Assembly (NCBI RefSeq): GCF_019083995.1
Contig: NZ_JAHRCU010000031.1
Coordinates: forward strand, 1-35,265
Direction of reading: 5' to 3'
Source: Roseococcus sp. SDR
Lineage (GTDB): Bacteria > Pseudomonadota > Alphaproteobacteria > Acetobacterales > Acetobacteraceae
Length of the DNA stretch: 35,265 nucleotides
Each line of letters starts with the position of its first letter. Within the stretch, counting starts at the first letter, position 1. Below, piece after piece: positions 17,407 to 25,884 of this stretch. The position numbers were made by a program, and so were the translations under genes. Below the pieces are notes generated by a model. It saw only the letters and a list, made by a program, of their open reading frames with translations, ran no database searches and was not told where the DNA came from.

Positions 17407-17516
17407 GTCTGATCGTCCATGGCGGTACGCCAGGGACGTGAATCAGCCTCGCAGGATGCTGGTCTGATCGTCCCTGGCGGTACGCCTGGGGCGTGAATCA
17501 GCCTCGCAGCAAGCTG
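17407..17516. repeat. Two tandem 55-base hairpin repeats between convergent genes
   Basis: GTCTGATCGTCC opens each copy (17407 and 17462). The two 55-base units match at nearly every base. Each folds: CTGAT pairs with ATCAG, and CGTCC(A/C)TGGCG pairs across GTA with CGCC(A/T)GGG(A/G)CG. They fill the gap between the converging regulator gene and fabG and may end transcription from both sides. With only two copies it is not a CRISPR array. Confidence 0.85.
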
Positions 17517-17521
17517 CCGCG

Positions 17522-18259
17522 TCAGACCATCAGCATGCCGCCATTCACATGGATGGTGGTGCCGGTGACCCAGGCCGCCTCGTCGGACGCCAGATAGGCC
17601 ACGGCCGAGGCCACGTCCTTGGCACTTCCCATCTTGGCGAGCGGGATGCGGGAGAGCAGCGCGGTCTTCTGCGCCTCGTTCAGCTTGTCGGTCATCGGCG
17701 TGGCGATGAAGCCGGGTGCGACGACGTTGATGGTGACGCCGCGCGGGGCCACTTCCTGCGCCAGCGCCTTGCTCATGCCGATCAGGCCGGCCTTGGCGGC
17801 GGCGTAGTTCGCCTGGCCCGCATTGCCCGTCACACCCACGATGGAGGCGATGGAGATGATGCGGCCGGCGCGGCGCTTCATCATGCCGCGGAGTGCGGCG
17901 CGCGCCAGGCGGAAGGGGGCGTTCAGGTCCACCTCGAGGACGGCGTTCCAGTCCTCATCGCCCATGCGCAGCGCCAGCATGTCGCGCGTGAAGCCGGCAT
18001 TGTTCACCAGGATGTCGAGGCGGCCATGCGCGGCCTCGATGCCGTCCACCAGGGCGGCCGGCGCGGCGGCATCGTTCAGATCGGCCGGCATGACGCTGGC
18101 GCGCTCGCCAAGCTGGGCGGCGACGGCGTTGAGCTCGGCCTCGCGCCGGCCGGTGAGGACGACATGCGCGCCCTGGGCGTGCAGCGCCTCCGCGATGCCG
18201 ATGCCGATGCCCGAGCTGGCGCCGGTGACGAGCGCGATCTTGCCGGTGAGGTCAAACAT
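17522..18259 (-). CDS. fabG: 3-oxoacyl-[acyl-carrier-protein] reductase
   Basis: A 245-residue classical SDR that reduces 3-oxoacyl-ACP with NADPH in fatty-acid elongation. Motifs are TGASSGIG (13-20), Arg38-Arg39 after the second strand (LTGRRE, NADPH preference), NNAG (87-90), the catalytic Ser139, Tyr152 and Lys156 (SIASI..NYAAAK), and the ending VTGTTIHVNGGMLMV typical of FabG. It follows fabD with only a small acetyltransferase gene between. ATG 18259 lies within the 3' end of that gene. The acpP gene that often follows fabG is absent. Convergent hairpin repeats follow instead. Confidence 0.95.
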   Translation of the reverse strand: MFDLTGKIALVTGASSGIGIGIAEALHAQGAHVVLTGRREAELNAVAAQLGERASVMPADLNDAAAPAALVDGIEAAHGRLDILVNNAGFTRDMLALRMGDEDWNAVLEVDLNAPFRLARAALRGMMKRRAGRIISIASIVGVTGNAGQANYAAAKAGLIGMSKALAQEVAPRGVTINVVAPGFIATPMTDKLNEAQKTALLSRIPLAKMGSAKDVASAVAYLASDEAAWVTGTTIHVNGGMLMV

Positions 18260-18701
18260 GGGGTGATTCCTTCGTCTCGCGCGCGAAGCGCTTCATCATG
18301 AAATAGCGGCTGTGGCCGGGCGGGCTGTCGGGGAGGGTGCCGAAGAGGGTGTAGCCGCGCTTCTCGTAGAAGGGGCGGGCCTGCCAGCTCAGCGTGTCGA
18401 GATAGGCGCCGACGCAGCCGCGCGCCTCCGCCTCCGCCTCGATGCGGTCGAAGAGTTGCGTGCCGAGGCCGCCCCGGCGCAGATCCTCGGGCAGGAAGAC
18501 CATGAGCACATGCAGCCAGGCGGCGTAGCAATGTGCCTGGATGCCGCCGCAGGGCGCCTCCTCGCCGTCGCGGAAGACCATGAGGCGCAGGGGCTTGTAG
18601 CCGTGCTCGCCCACGAAGGGGCCGTTGAAGGTCTCGAAGCCCTTCGACAGCACCTCGGCCAGCGGCGTCTCATGCGCTTCGGAGAGGAGGATGCGCGTCA
18701 C
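18252..18701 (-). CDS. GNAT family N-acetyltransferase
   Basis: 149 residues from GTG 18701. The acetyl-CoA-binding motif A is VFLPEDLRRGGLGTQLFDRIEAEAEARGC, followed by the motif B region LDTLSWQARPFYEKRGYTLFGTLPD and the end SRYFMMKRF. The start shares four bases with the fabD stop (GTGA). The stop lies eight bases inside fabG, so it is held between them by two overlaps and must be translated with them. Its substrate is unknown. The place in a fatty-acid operon invites a guess of a protein or small-amine target linked to acyl metabolism, which is inference only. Confidence 0.9.
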   Translation of the reverse strand: MTRILLSEAHETPLAEVLSKGFETFNGPFVGEHGYKPLRLMVFRDGEEAPCGGIQAHCYAAWLHVLMVFLPEDLRRGGLGTQLFDRIEAEAEARGCVGAYLDTLSWQARPFYEKRGYTLFGTLPDSPPGHSRYFMMKRFARETKESPHV

Positions 18702-19639
18702 AGGCTCTTCAGGAAGGCTTCGATGTCGGCCGGGTTGTTGATGGCGAGCGCGGTGGCTTCCGGCGCGTTGCGCTTCATCAGGCCGGTGAGCACCTTGCCG
18801 GCGCCGACTTCCGCGAAGCGGGTGCAGCCGGCGGCGACCATGGCGGCCACGCATTCGCGCCAGCGCACCGTGCCGGTCACCTGCTGCACGAGCAGGGCGC
18901 GGATCACGTCCGGGTCGGAGACGGGGGCGGCGGTGACGTTGGCGACGACGGGGACGGCCGGGTGGGACATGGCGGCCTTGGCCAGCGCCTCCTCCATCAC
19001 GCGCGCCGCGGGGGCCATCATCGCGCAGTGGAAGGGGGCGGAGACGGGCAGGATCATGGCGCGCTTGATGCCGGCGGCCTTCGCGGCCTCGACGGCGCGC
19101 TCGACCGCCGCCTTGGCGCCGGAGACGACGACCTGGCCGCCGCCATTGTCATTGGCGACTTCAAGGACTTCCCCCTGGCCGGCCTCGGCGCAGATGGCGG
19201 CGGCCTGAGCGGCCTCGGCGCCGAGCAGCGCGGCCATGGCGCCCTCACCCGGGGGCACGGCGGCCTGCATGGAATCGCCGCGCAGGCGGAGCAGGCGGGC
19301 GGCCGTCGCGAGGTCGAAGGCACCGGCGGCGGTGAGCGCGCTGTATTCGCCGAGGCTGTGGCCGGCCACGAGCGAGACCTGGCGGGACATGTCGAAGCCG
19401 CCTTCCTTGGCCAGCACGCGGCTGACCGCGACGGAGACGGCCATCAGCGCGGGCTGGGCATTGGCGGTGAGGGTGAGTTCCTCGGCCGGACCTTCGAACA
19501 TGAGGCGCGAGAGCTTCTGGCCCAGCGCGTCATCCACCTCCTCGAAGGTCTCGCGGGCGATGGCGAAGGCGTCGGCGAGGTCGCGGCCCATGCCGGGGGC
19601 CTGGCTGCCCTGGCCGGGGAAGACGAAAGCGAGAGACAT
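18698..19639 (-). CDS. fabD: Malonyl CoA-acyl carrier protein transacylase
   Basis: 313 residues. Moves malonate from CoA to ACP. FVFPGQGSQAPGMG is at the N-terminus, and the nucleophile elbow GHSLGEYSAL has Ser95. SAPFHCAMM holds the catalytic His, and QVTGTVRWRECV and FAEVGAGKVLTGLMKR are typical of the C-terminal half. ATG 19639 gives MSLAFVFPGQ with GGAA upstream. Codons further upstream are unrelated to the family. A TTGACT at 19699-19694 could be a -35 box, but no good -10 is seen. It is first in the fabD-GNAT-fabG unit. Confidence 0.97.
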   Translation of the reverse strand: MSLAFVFPGQGSQAPGMGRDLADAFAIARETFEEVDDALGQKLSRLMFEGPAEELTLTANAQPALMAVSVAVSRVLAKEGGFDMSRQVSLVAGHSLGEYSALTAAGAFDLATAARLLRLRGDSMQAAVPPGEGAMAALLGAEAAQAAAICAEAGQGEVLEVANDNGGGQVVVSGAKAAVERAVEAAKAAGIKRAMILPVSAPFHCAMMAPAARVMEEALAKAAMSHPAVPVVANVTAAPVSDPDVIRALLVQQVTGTVRWRECVAAMVAAGCTRFAEVGAGKVLTGLMKRNAPEATALAINNPADIEAFLKSL

Positions 19640-19918
19640 GGCGGTTCCGTGTTGGACGTGTGACGGACGCCCCTTCGCGCCCAAGGGGGCGCGAGTCAAC
19701 CTGGGCGTAAGCGGGATGCAAGGGGAGGGGGCGGACCGGCCTCAACCGACCTCCCTCACGCACCCGGCCGCACAGCGCCCAGCGCCTGAGGGCGTCAACA
19801 AACCATTCCGGCCGCACAGCGGCCGGCGCCGCCCAACTGACCTCCTGGCCCATCGCACCTGTGGCGCGGCGAAGCCAAGCCGCCGGAGGCGGCGCCCGGC
19901 GCGTGAGGGCGGAAAAAA
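19640..19918. other. Gene-free gap with GC-rich hairpins upstream of fabD
   Basis: No credible gene. It should hold the fabD promoter near 19640-19700, including CGCGCCC..GGGGCGCG just upstream. A perfect hairpin CCGGCCGC-ACA-GCGGCCGG lies at 19808-19826, and GCCGCC-GGA-GGCGGC near 19879-19893. Two diverged copies of a GCGCsTGAGGGCG..AAACC block (near 19790 and 19900) suggest a small duplicated element. Confidence 0.55.
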
Positions 19919-19983
19919 CCCATCGTTCGCGCCGGGGCGGGCCTCCCTTACTCCGGGGTGAACCCCGAGGCGCGAACGATGGG
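19919..19983 (-). terminator. Intrinsic terminator overlapping the 3' end of the Bug gene
   Basis: On the minus strand GGG of CCCATCGTTCGCGCC (19983-19969) begins a perfect 15-base stem with GGCGCGAACGATGGG (19933-19919). TTTTTT follows at once at 19918-19913. The 35-base loop holds a second hairpin (CGGGGT/ACCCCG) and the TAA stop (19950-19948). The upstream arm is coding sequence for the last residues of the Bug protein. Confidence 0.88.
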
Positions 19984-20925
19984 CCCCCACTCGTCCCGCT
20001 CCTGGCGGATGCGGGCGGCGAAGGCGGCGGGGCTTTGCGAGGTGCCGACGTTGAAGTCCAGCCGCTCCAGCGCCGCGCGCATCTCGGGCGTGTTGCCCAC
20101 CTGGGTGATGGCGTTGAACAGGCCCTGGACGATGGGGGCGGGCGTGCCGGCGGGCAGCAGGGCGCCGAACCACTCATCCTTCGTCAGCGCCGTGAAGCCC
20201 AGCTCCTGGAAGGTCGGCACATCGGGGAAACGGGGGTTCCGCTGGGCCGAGGAGACGGCGAGCATGCGCAGCCCCACGCCGTTCTGCGGCGAGACATCGC
20301 CCAGCACGCCCATGAAGGCATTCAGACGCCCTGCGATCAGGTCCTGCACGGCGGGGACGGCACCGCGATAGGGCACATGCGTCATGCGGATGTTCAGCGC
20401 CTGGGCCAGCATCAGGCCCATGAAGTGGGGCGAGGCGCCGGCGGCGGGCGAGGCGAAGGGGATCTCGTTCGGCTGGCTGCGCGCCCAGGCGCCGAATTCG
20501 GCGAGCGTGCGGGCTGGGTGGCTCATCGGCACGCAGAAGGCGAAGGGGAAGGTGCAGACGGTGCTGACCGGGATGAAGTCGGTCAGCGCGTCATAGCGCA
20601 CGTCGCGCGTGAAGATATGCGGCTGCAGCGTCAGCATGGAGGCGGGCGTCTGCAGATAGGTGGTGCCGTCCTTGTCCGTGTCCTTCACGAATTCGACGGC
20701 GATGCGGCCGGCGGCCCCCACGCGGCCTTCCACGATCAGGTTGGGGGCGTAGATGCCGCGCAGCCGCTCGGCATAGAGGCGGGCCACGATGTCGGAGCTG
20801 CCGCCGGCCGGGAAGCCGATGACGATGCGGGCGTTGCGGGCGACCGTCTGGGCCGCGGCCGGCAGGGCCAGGGCGGGCGTGGCGAGGGCGGCGCCCAGCA
20901 GGGCGCGGCGGTGCAGCGAGGTCAT
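19948..20925 (-). CDS. Bug-type tripartite tricarboxylate transporter substrate-binding protein
   Basis: A 325-residue periplasmic receptor of the same family as the gene at 288 but clearly diverged. The signal sequence is MTSLHRRALLGAALATPALALPAAAQ with a twin-arginine-like pair. Family landmarks are ARIVIGFPAGGSSDIVARLYAERL, EGRVGAAGRIAVEFV, PASMLTLQPHIF, MTHVPYRGAVPAVQDLIAGRLN and RFPDVPTFQELGF. ATG 20925 follows GGAGAG. No transporter membrane subunits are near. The proposed terminator begins inside its last codons. The ligand is unknown. Confidence 0.92.
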   Translation of the reverse strand: MTSLHRRALLGAALATPALALPAAAQTVARNARIVIGFPAGGSSDIVARLYAERLRGIYAPNLIVEGRVGAAGRIAVEFVKDTDKDGTTYLQTPASMLTLQPHIFTRDVRYDALTDFIPVSTVCTFPFAFCVPMSHPARTLAEFGAWARSQPNEIPFASPAAGASPHFMGLMLAQALNIRMTHVPYRGAVPAVQDLIAGRLNAFMGVLGDVSPQNGVGLRMLAVSSAQRNPRFPDVPTFQELGFTALTKDEWFGALLPAGTPAPIVQGLFNAITQVGNTPEMRAALERLDFNVGTSQSPAAFAARIRQERDEWGPIVRASGFTPE

Positions 20926-20993
20926 GGGCGTCTCTCCAACGAATTTTTGTGGAGAAGCGTTTAGCCAATCCCCGCACCCGATGCGAGGGGTTC

Positions 20994-21269
20994 TCAGCCG
21001 GCCTCGGCCGGGGCGCGCAGGGTGAGCGCCAGGGCGTGCAGGCCGCCGGCGAATTCGGCGGCCAGCGCCGCATGCACCGCGCGGGAGCGGGCCACGCGGT
21101 TCATGCCGGTGAAGGCCTCGCTGACGAGGAGCACGCTGTAATGCGTCTCCCCGCCGGGGGCGGCGCCGGCATGACCGGCATGGCGGTGGCTGTCATCCAC
21201 CACCTCCAGGCGAAGGGGCGCGAAGCCCTGGGTGAGGGCGGCATGGATGCGGTCGGCGCGGGAGGACAT
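20994..21269 (-). CDS. BolA family protein
   Basis: 91 residues. The BolA fold is supported by RADRIHAALTQGFAPLRLEVVDDSHRHAGHAG, where the histidines are candidate Fe-S ligands used with monothiol glutaredoxins. THYSVLLVSEAFTGMNRVARSRAVHAALAAEF then matches the conserved F-x-G-x-x-x-V-x-R-x-R-x-V segment. ATG 21269 is preferred because the 27 in-frame codons before it do not look like the family. It is divergent from the DnaJ-domain gene with 74 bases between. That pairing is common in alphaproteobacteria, often with cobS/cobT following. Which BolA subtype it is cannot be told. Confidence 0.92.
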   Translation of the reverse strand: MSSRADRIHAALTQGFAPLRLEVVDDSHRHAGHAGAAPGGETHYSVLLVSEAFTGMNRVARSRAVHAALAAEFAGGLHALALTLRAPAEAG

Positions 21270-21343
21270 GGGGGCAGAATCCCAGACCGCGGCGCGCTTG
21301 CCAAGTTGTTGCCAATCCGGAGGGTCGCACCCATAACGGGCTG

Positions 21344-21925
21344 ATGGCACGCCGTGCGAGCTTCCAACCCCAGACCGACCCGAAGGCGCCCAAGCGGCCC
21401 TGCGCCTCGCCGGATTGCCCGGCGGCGGGCGAGTACCGCGCGCCCAAGGACCGGGCGCTCCGGGAATATCTGTGGTTCTGCCTGGAGCATGTGCGGCAGT
21501 ACAATGCCGGCTGGGATTTCTACCGCGGCATGGCGCCCTCCGACATCGAAAGCGCCATCAGAATGGACACGGTGGGCGGGCGGCCGACGTGGCCGCTTGG
21601 GCGGCTGGGCGGCGTGCGGCTCGACCCTGAGCGCATGGCGGACCCCTTGGGGATCCTGCGCGACGCGGCCCCGCGCGAGAAGCGCCGCGCGCCGCCGCGG
21701 GCCGAGGCGCCACCCGAGTTGCGCGCGGCCCTCGGCCTGCTGGAACTCGAATGGCCGCTCGACCCGGCCACGCTGAAATCGCGCTACAAGGAACTCGCCA
21801 AGCGCTACCACCCCGACGCCAATGGCGGGGATCGCAGCGCGGAGGAGCGGCTGAAGGACATCAACCGCGCCTATTCCCTGCTGCGCCAGAAGATCGGCCG
21901 GGCCGAGCCGGCCCATGCCAACTGA
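21344..21925 (+). CDS. J-domain protein
   Basis: 193 residues. The N-terminal part has [19 protein letters not shown] and [22 protein letters not shown], with cysteines spaced like a small metal-binding element. The C-terminal J domain (about 135-190) reads [42 protein letters not shown], with the essential HPD at 156-158. It should stimulate an Hsp70 such as DnaK. There is no Gly/Phe or zinc-finger repeat, so it is not DnaJ itself. It lies 98 bases ahead of cobS, and an RNA-type hairpin sits between them. A client among the chelatase subunits is possible but unproven. Confidence 0.9.
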   Translation: MARRASFQPQTDPKAPKRPCASPDCPAAGEYRAPKDRALREYLWFCLEHVRQYNAGWDFYRGMAPSDIESAIRMDTVGGRPTWPLGRLGGVRLDPERMADPLGILRDAAPREKRRAPPRAEAPPELRAALGLLELEWPLDPATLKSRYKELAKRYHPDANGGDRSAEERLKDINRAYSLLRQKIGRAEPAHAN

Positions 21926-21944
21926 CCATTCCCCGGGGGTGCCC

Positions 21945-21970
21945 GGGTAGCCCAATCGCATGGGCTGCCC
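21945..21970. terminator. Hairpin between J-domain gene and cobS
   Basis: GGGTAGCCCA (21945-21954) and TGGGCTGCCC (21961-21970) form a ten-pair stem in RNA with one G-U pair and loop ATCGCA. No T-run follows, so it is a weak terminator, attenuator or mRNA-processing hairpin. Confidence 0.4.
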
Positions 21971-22023
21971 TAACATCATCCGGACGTGTTTATGCCCACC
22001 CCATCCAACGAAGCGGAAGCGTG

Positions 22024-23025
22024 ATGACCAAGCTGGCCCAGAGCGGCGATGTGAGCCCCACCTCAGCCATCAATATGCCCGACACCACCGTCAACGCGCG
22101 CGACGTCTTCGGCGTGGACATCGACATGCAGGTGCCTGCCTATTCGGTCCGCACCGAGCATGTGCCCGAGCTCGACCCCTCCTACCGCTTCGACCGCGAG
22201 ACGACGCTCGCGATCCTGGCCGGCTTCGCGCACAACCGCCGCGTGATGATCCAGGGCTACCACGGCACCGGCAAGTCCACGCATATCGAGCAGGTGGCGG
22301 CGCGGCTGAACTGGCCCTGCATCCGCGTGAACCTGGACAGCCACATCAGCCGCATCGACCTGATCGGCAAGGACGCGATCGTCCTGAAGGATGGCAAGCA
22401 GATCACCGAATTCCGCGAGGGCATCCTGCCCTGGGCGCTGCAGCACCCCTGCGCGCTGGTTTTCGACGAGTATGACGCGGGCCGCCCGGACGTGATGTTC
22501 GTGATCCAGCGCGTGCTGGAAGTGGAAGGCAAGCTCACGCTGCTCGACCAGAACCGCGTGATCCGCCCGCACCCGATGTTCCGCCTCTTCGCCACGGCGA
22601 ACACGGTGGGCCTGGGCGACACGACCGGCCTCTATCACGGCACGCAGCAGATCAACCAGGGCCAGATGGACCGCTGGAACATCGTGGCGACGCTGAACTA
22701 CCTGCCGCATGCGCAGGAGACCGAGATCGTCATGGCGAAGCTCGGCTCGACCGACGCCAAGATGAAGAAGCAGGTGGAGGCGATGGTGGCGCTGGCCGAC
22801 CTGACGCGCGCCGGCTTCATCGCGGGCGATATCAGCACCGTCATGTCGCCGCGCACCGTCATCACCTGGGCGGACAACACGCGCATCTTCGGCGATGTGG
22901 GCTTCGCCTTCCGCCTGACCTTCCTGAACAAGTGCGACGAGGCCGAGCGCTCGACGGTGGCGGAATACTACCAGCGCTGCTTCAACGCCGAGATCGCGAC
23001 GGGGCTCTACAAGAAGGCGGGGTGA
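22024..23025 (+). CDS. cobS: Cobaltochelatase AAA+ subunit CobS
   Basis: 333 residues. The ATPase subunit of the aerobic cobaltochelatase, which inserts cobalt into hydrogenobyrinate a,c-diamide together with CobN and CobT. Walker A is GYHGTGKST (78-86) and Walker B ALVFDEYD (144-151). Sensor-like [33 protein letters not shown] follows, and [13 protein letters not shown] is characteristic of CobS. GGAAG precedes ATG 22024. A GTG sits three bases upstream in frame. It lies immediately before cobT with one spare base, so the two are made together as partners of one ring complex. CobN, the catalytic subunit, is not in this window. Confidence 0.95.
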   Translation: MTKLAQSGDVSPTSAINMPDTTVNARDVFGVDIDMQVPAYSVRTEHVPELDPSYRFDRETTLAILAGFAHNRRVMIQGYHGTGKSTHIEQVAARLNWPCIRVNLDSHISRIDLIGKDAIVLKDGKQITEFREGILPWALQHPCALVFDEYDAGRPDVMFVIQRVLEVEGKLTLLDQNRVIRPHPMFRLFATANTVGLGDTTGLYHGTQQINQGQMDRWNIVATLNYLPHAQETEIVMAKLGSTDAKMKKQVEAMVALADLTRAGFIAGDISTVMSPRTVITWADNTRIFGDVGFAFRLTFLNKCDEAERSTVAEYYQRCFNAEIATGLYKKAG

Positions 23026-23026
23026 T

Positions 23027-24892
23027 GTGACCAAGCAGGACCTCACCCGCCAGGAAGAGTTCAAGCGCGCGACGGCCGGCGTGGTCCGTGCCATCGCGCA
23101 GCAGACCGAAGTGCAGGTCGCCTTCCAGCCCGGCCCGGCCGGCGTCTCCGGCAAGCGCGCGCGCCTGCCGCTGCCCACGCGCTCGCTGCCGCCCAATGAG
23201 ATGGCGAAGCTGCGCGGCGCGGCCGATGCGGTGGCGCTGAAGCTGCGCCATCATGACGAGGCGACGCACGCCGCGCGCGCGCCCGCCCGCAAGGAGGCGC
23301 GCGAGGTCTTCGACGCGCTGGAGGATGTGCGCGTGCAGGCCGTGGGTTCGCGCCACATGGCGGGCGTCGCTGCCAATCTGCGCGCCCGGCTCTCGGAGGA
23401 ATGCGAGGCCGAGGGCTATGACCGGATGACGCGGAAGGACCAGCTTCCGCTGCATACCGCGCTGTCCCTCATGGCGCGTGAGCGCATCTCGGGCGAGCCC
23501 GCGCCGGCCGCCGCCACCCGCATCCTGGAGATGTGGCGCGGCAGCCTGGACGAGAAGGCGAGTGCCGCGATGGAGGAACTGGTTTCCTCCACCGAGGACC
23601 AGGAGGCCTTCGCCCGCGCCGCCCGCAAGCTGCTCACCGCGCTCGACCTCGCCGAGGCCGAGACGGAGAGCGAGGCCGACCAGGACGAGGAAGGCGACGA
23701 GGGCGGCGACCAGTCCACCCAGCAGGACCAGGCCAGCGCCGGCGAGGCGCAGAGCCAGGAGCAGGAATCCATGCAGGGCGCCGAGCCCGAGAGCATGGAG
23801 GGCGAGGCCGCCGACGAAGAGGCGCAGGACAGCGAGGAAGAGGGTGCGGCCGCCGAGGGCGACGAGAAGCCCGGTGGCCCGCAGGCCCGCAAGGAAGTCC
23901 CGCAGACCGATGACACCACGCGCTACCGCGCCTTCTCGACGCAGTTCGACGAGGTGGTGGAGGCCGATGACCTTTGCGATCCGGATGAGCTGACGCGGCT
24001 GCGCCAGCAGCTCGACCAGCAGCTCCAGCATCTGCAGGGCGTGGTCTCCAAGCTCGCGAACCGCTTGCAGCGGCGCCTCATGGCGCAGCAGCAGCGCGCC
24101 TGGGATTTCGACCTGGAGGAAGGCATCCTCGACGTGGCGCGTCTCGCGCGCGTCGTCGCCAACCCCACGCTCGCGCTCTCCTACAAGCATGAGCGCGAGG
24201 CGGATTTCCGCGACACCGTCGTCACGCTGCTCATCGACAATTCCGGCTCGATGCGCGGGCGGCCCATCACGGTGGCGGCGATGTGCGCCGACATCCTGGC
24301 CCGCACGCTGGAGCGCTGCGGCGTGAAGGTCGAGATCCTCGGCTTCACCACGCGCGCCTGGAAAGGCGGCCAAGCGCGGGAGCGCTGGGTGCAGGAGGGC
24401 AAGCCGCGCAATCCCGGCCGCCTGAACGATCTGCGCCACATCATCTACAAGGGCGCGGATGCGCCCTGGCGCCGTTCGCGCCGGGCCATCGGCCTCATGC
24501 TGCGCGAGGGGCTGCTGAAGGAGAACATCGACGGCGAGGCGTTGAGCTGGGCCTATAAGCGCATCCTCGCGCGCACCGAGCATCGCCGCATCCTGATGGT
24601 GATCAGCGATGGCGCGCCGGTGGATGACAGCACGCTCTCGGTGAACCCGGGCAATTACCTCGAGCGCCATCTGCGCGAGGTGATCAAGGACATCGAGACG
24701 CGCAACGCGGTGGAGCTCATCGCCATCGGCATCGGGCATGACGTCACGCGCTACTATCGCCGCGCGGTGACGATCGTGGATGCCGAGGAACTGGGCGGCA
24801 CCATGATGAAGAAGCTGACCGAGCTCTTCGACGAGGATGCCGCCGAGGCCTGGCATCGTGCCTCCGCCGAGCGTGCGCCGGCCATTCTTTGA
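23027..24892 (+). CDS. cobT: Cobaltochelatase subunit CobT
   Basis: 621 residues. An N-terminal helical part ([24 protein letters not shown]..) has the family feature [37 protein letters not shown] long acidic, low-complexity linker (about 205-290, rich in Glu, Asp and Gln) precedes a C-terminal von Willebrand A domain. Its metal-ion site is DNSGSMRG with Asp404, Ser406 and Ser408, and [15 protein letters not shown] follows. The CobS-CobT complex remodels CobN using ATP. It starts with GTG at 23027, two bases after the cobS stop. It is distinct from the phosphoribosyltransferase also called CobT. Confidence 0.95.
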   Translation: MTKQDLTRQEEFKRATAGVVRAIAQQTEVQVAFQPGPAGVSGKRARLPLPTRSLPPNEMAKLRGAADAVALKLRHHDEATHAARAPARKEAREVFDALEDVRVQAVGSRHMAGVAANLRARLSEECEAEGYDRMTRKDQLPLHTALSLMARERISGEPAPAAATRILEMWRGSLDEKASAAMEELVSSTEDQEAFARAARKLLTALDLAEAETESEADQDEEGDEGGDQSTQQDQASAGEAQSQEQESMQGAEPESMEGEAADEEAQDSEEEGAAAEGDEKPGGPQARKEVPQTDDTTRYRAFSTQFDEVVEADDLCDPDELTRLRQQLDQQLQHLQGVVSKLANRLQRRLMAQQQRAWDFDLEEGILDVARLARVVANPTLALSYKHEREADFRDTVVTLLIDNSGSMRGRPITVAAMCADILARTLERCGVKVEILGFTTRAWKGGQARERWVQEGKPRNPGRLNDLRHIIYKGADAPWRRSRRAIGLMLREGLLKENIDGEALSWAYKRILARTEHRRILMVISDGAPVDDSTLSVNPGNYLERHLREVIKDIETRNAVELIAIGIGHDVTRYYRRAVTIVDAEELGGTMMKKLTELFDEDAAEAWHRASAERAPAIL

Positions 24893-24898
24893 CCGGCT

Positions 24899-24926
24899 TC
24901 GCGCGGGGCGAATGCGCCCCGCGCGA
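24899..24926. terminator. Strong hairpin after cobT
   Basis: TCGCGCGGGGCG (24899-24910) and CGCCCCGCGCGA (24915-24926) are perfect 12-base arms around AATG, six bases past the cobT stop. No T-run follows, so it may only reduce read-through into the next gene or protect the cobS-cobT mRNA end. Confidence 0.6.
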
Positions 24927-24939
24927 GACGTGATGCCCC

Positions 24940-25884
24940 ATGCCCATCTCTGACACCCTGCATCGCCGTGCGCTGTTGGCCGGCCTCGCGCTGCTGCCGG
25001 GCTGCGCGCGGGCGCAGGCGCCGGTGCTGGGCGCGCCGTCGCGGCCGTTTCTCGAACCGCTGGGCGCGCTGGCACTCGACACCACGCCCTGGGGTTTCGG
25101 CGGGCTATCCGCGCTGCATCTGTCGCCGGAGCTGATGCTGACGGCGGTGAGTGACACAGGCCGCTGGTGGCGCGCGCCGCTGTCGCTGCGCGAGGGCCGG
25201 CTGGCCGGCATCGGTGAGGCGCGGCACGGGCCGCTGCGCGATGCGGCGGGGCAGCCGCTGCGCCGTGGCGTGCAGGCGGATGCGGAAAGCCTCGCGCGGC
25301 TGCCCGATGGCGATTGGCTCGTCGGCTTCGAGCGGCGGCACCGCATCATCCGTTATCGTGATCTCACCGCCGGGCCGGGCACGCCGGTCGAGACGCCGCC
25401 AGGCCTGGAGGAATCGCCCGGCAATGGCGGGCTGGAGGCGCTGGCCGTGCTGGCGGATGGGCGGTTGCTGGCCTTGGGCGAGTCGCTGCCCGGTGGGGCG
25501 GGGGCGGAGAGCCGAGCTGCATGGTTCGGGACCTTGCACAGCACGCGGGTGATCTGGCGGCGGACGAGCTATCTGCCCGCGCCGGGGATGGACCCGACCG
25601 ATGCCGCCGGCCTGCCGGATGGCGGGGCCCTGGTGCTGGAGCGGCGCTTCTCCATCTTCGGTGGCTTCACGTGCCGGCTCGCGCATCTGCCGGCGGCGGC
25701 GCTGCGCGGGAACGAGCCCCTGCGCGGCGAGACCTGGCTCGACCTGCCGCCCGATGCGCCCGCCGAGAACTGGGAGGGGGTGGCGGTGGCGCGGCATGGC
25801 GGGCGCACGCTGGTCGCCCTCGTTTCGGACGACAACCAGAACCTGTTCCAGCAGACGCTGCTGCTGCTTTACGCGCTCCGCTGA
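24940..25884 (+). CDS. Secreted esterase-like/phytase-like beta-propeller protein
   Basis: 314 residues matching the esterase-like activity of phytase family. Matching stretches are WGFGGLSALHLSPELMLTAVSDTGRWWRAPL, QADAESLARLPDGDWLVGFERRHRI, NGGLEALAVLADGRLLALGES, MDPTDAAGLPDGGALVLERRF and ENWEGVAVARHGGRTLVALVSDDN, each with the acidic residues that repeat along the propeller. The N-terminus has HRRALLAGLALLPGCARAQA. This could be a twin-arginine signal or, with LPGC, a lipoprotein signal. The function is poorly known for this group. It follows cobT by 47 bases with a hairpin between. Its 3' end overlaps the convergent opgH-like gene by 16 bases. Confidence 0.85.
   Translation: MPISDTLHRRALLAGLALLPGCARAQAPVLGAPSRPFLEPLGALALDTTPWGFGGLSALHLSPELMLTAVSDTGRWWRAPLSLREGRLAGIGEARHGPLRDAAGQPLRRGVQADAESLARLPDGDWLVGFERRHRIIRYRDLTAGPGTPVETPPGLEESPGNGGLEALAVLADGRLLALGESLPGGAGAESRAAWFGTLHSTRVIWRRTSYLPAPGMDPTDAAGLPDGGALVLERRFSIFGGFTCRLAHLPAAALRGNEPLRGETWLDLPPDAPAENWEGVAVARHGGRTLVALVSDDNQNLFQQTLLLLYALR

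Noticed and set aside
17407-17516. CRISPR-like repeat
   Set aside because: There are only two units, directly adjacent with no spacers, and each folds as one hairpin.
19677-19699. TTGACT as the fabD -35 box
   Set aside because: At 17 bases distance there is only GAAGGG, so no credible -10 supports it. It is mentioned only as a weak option.
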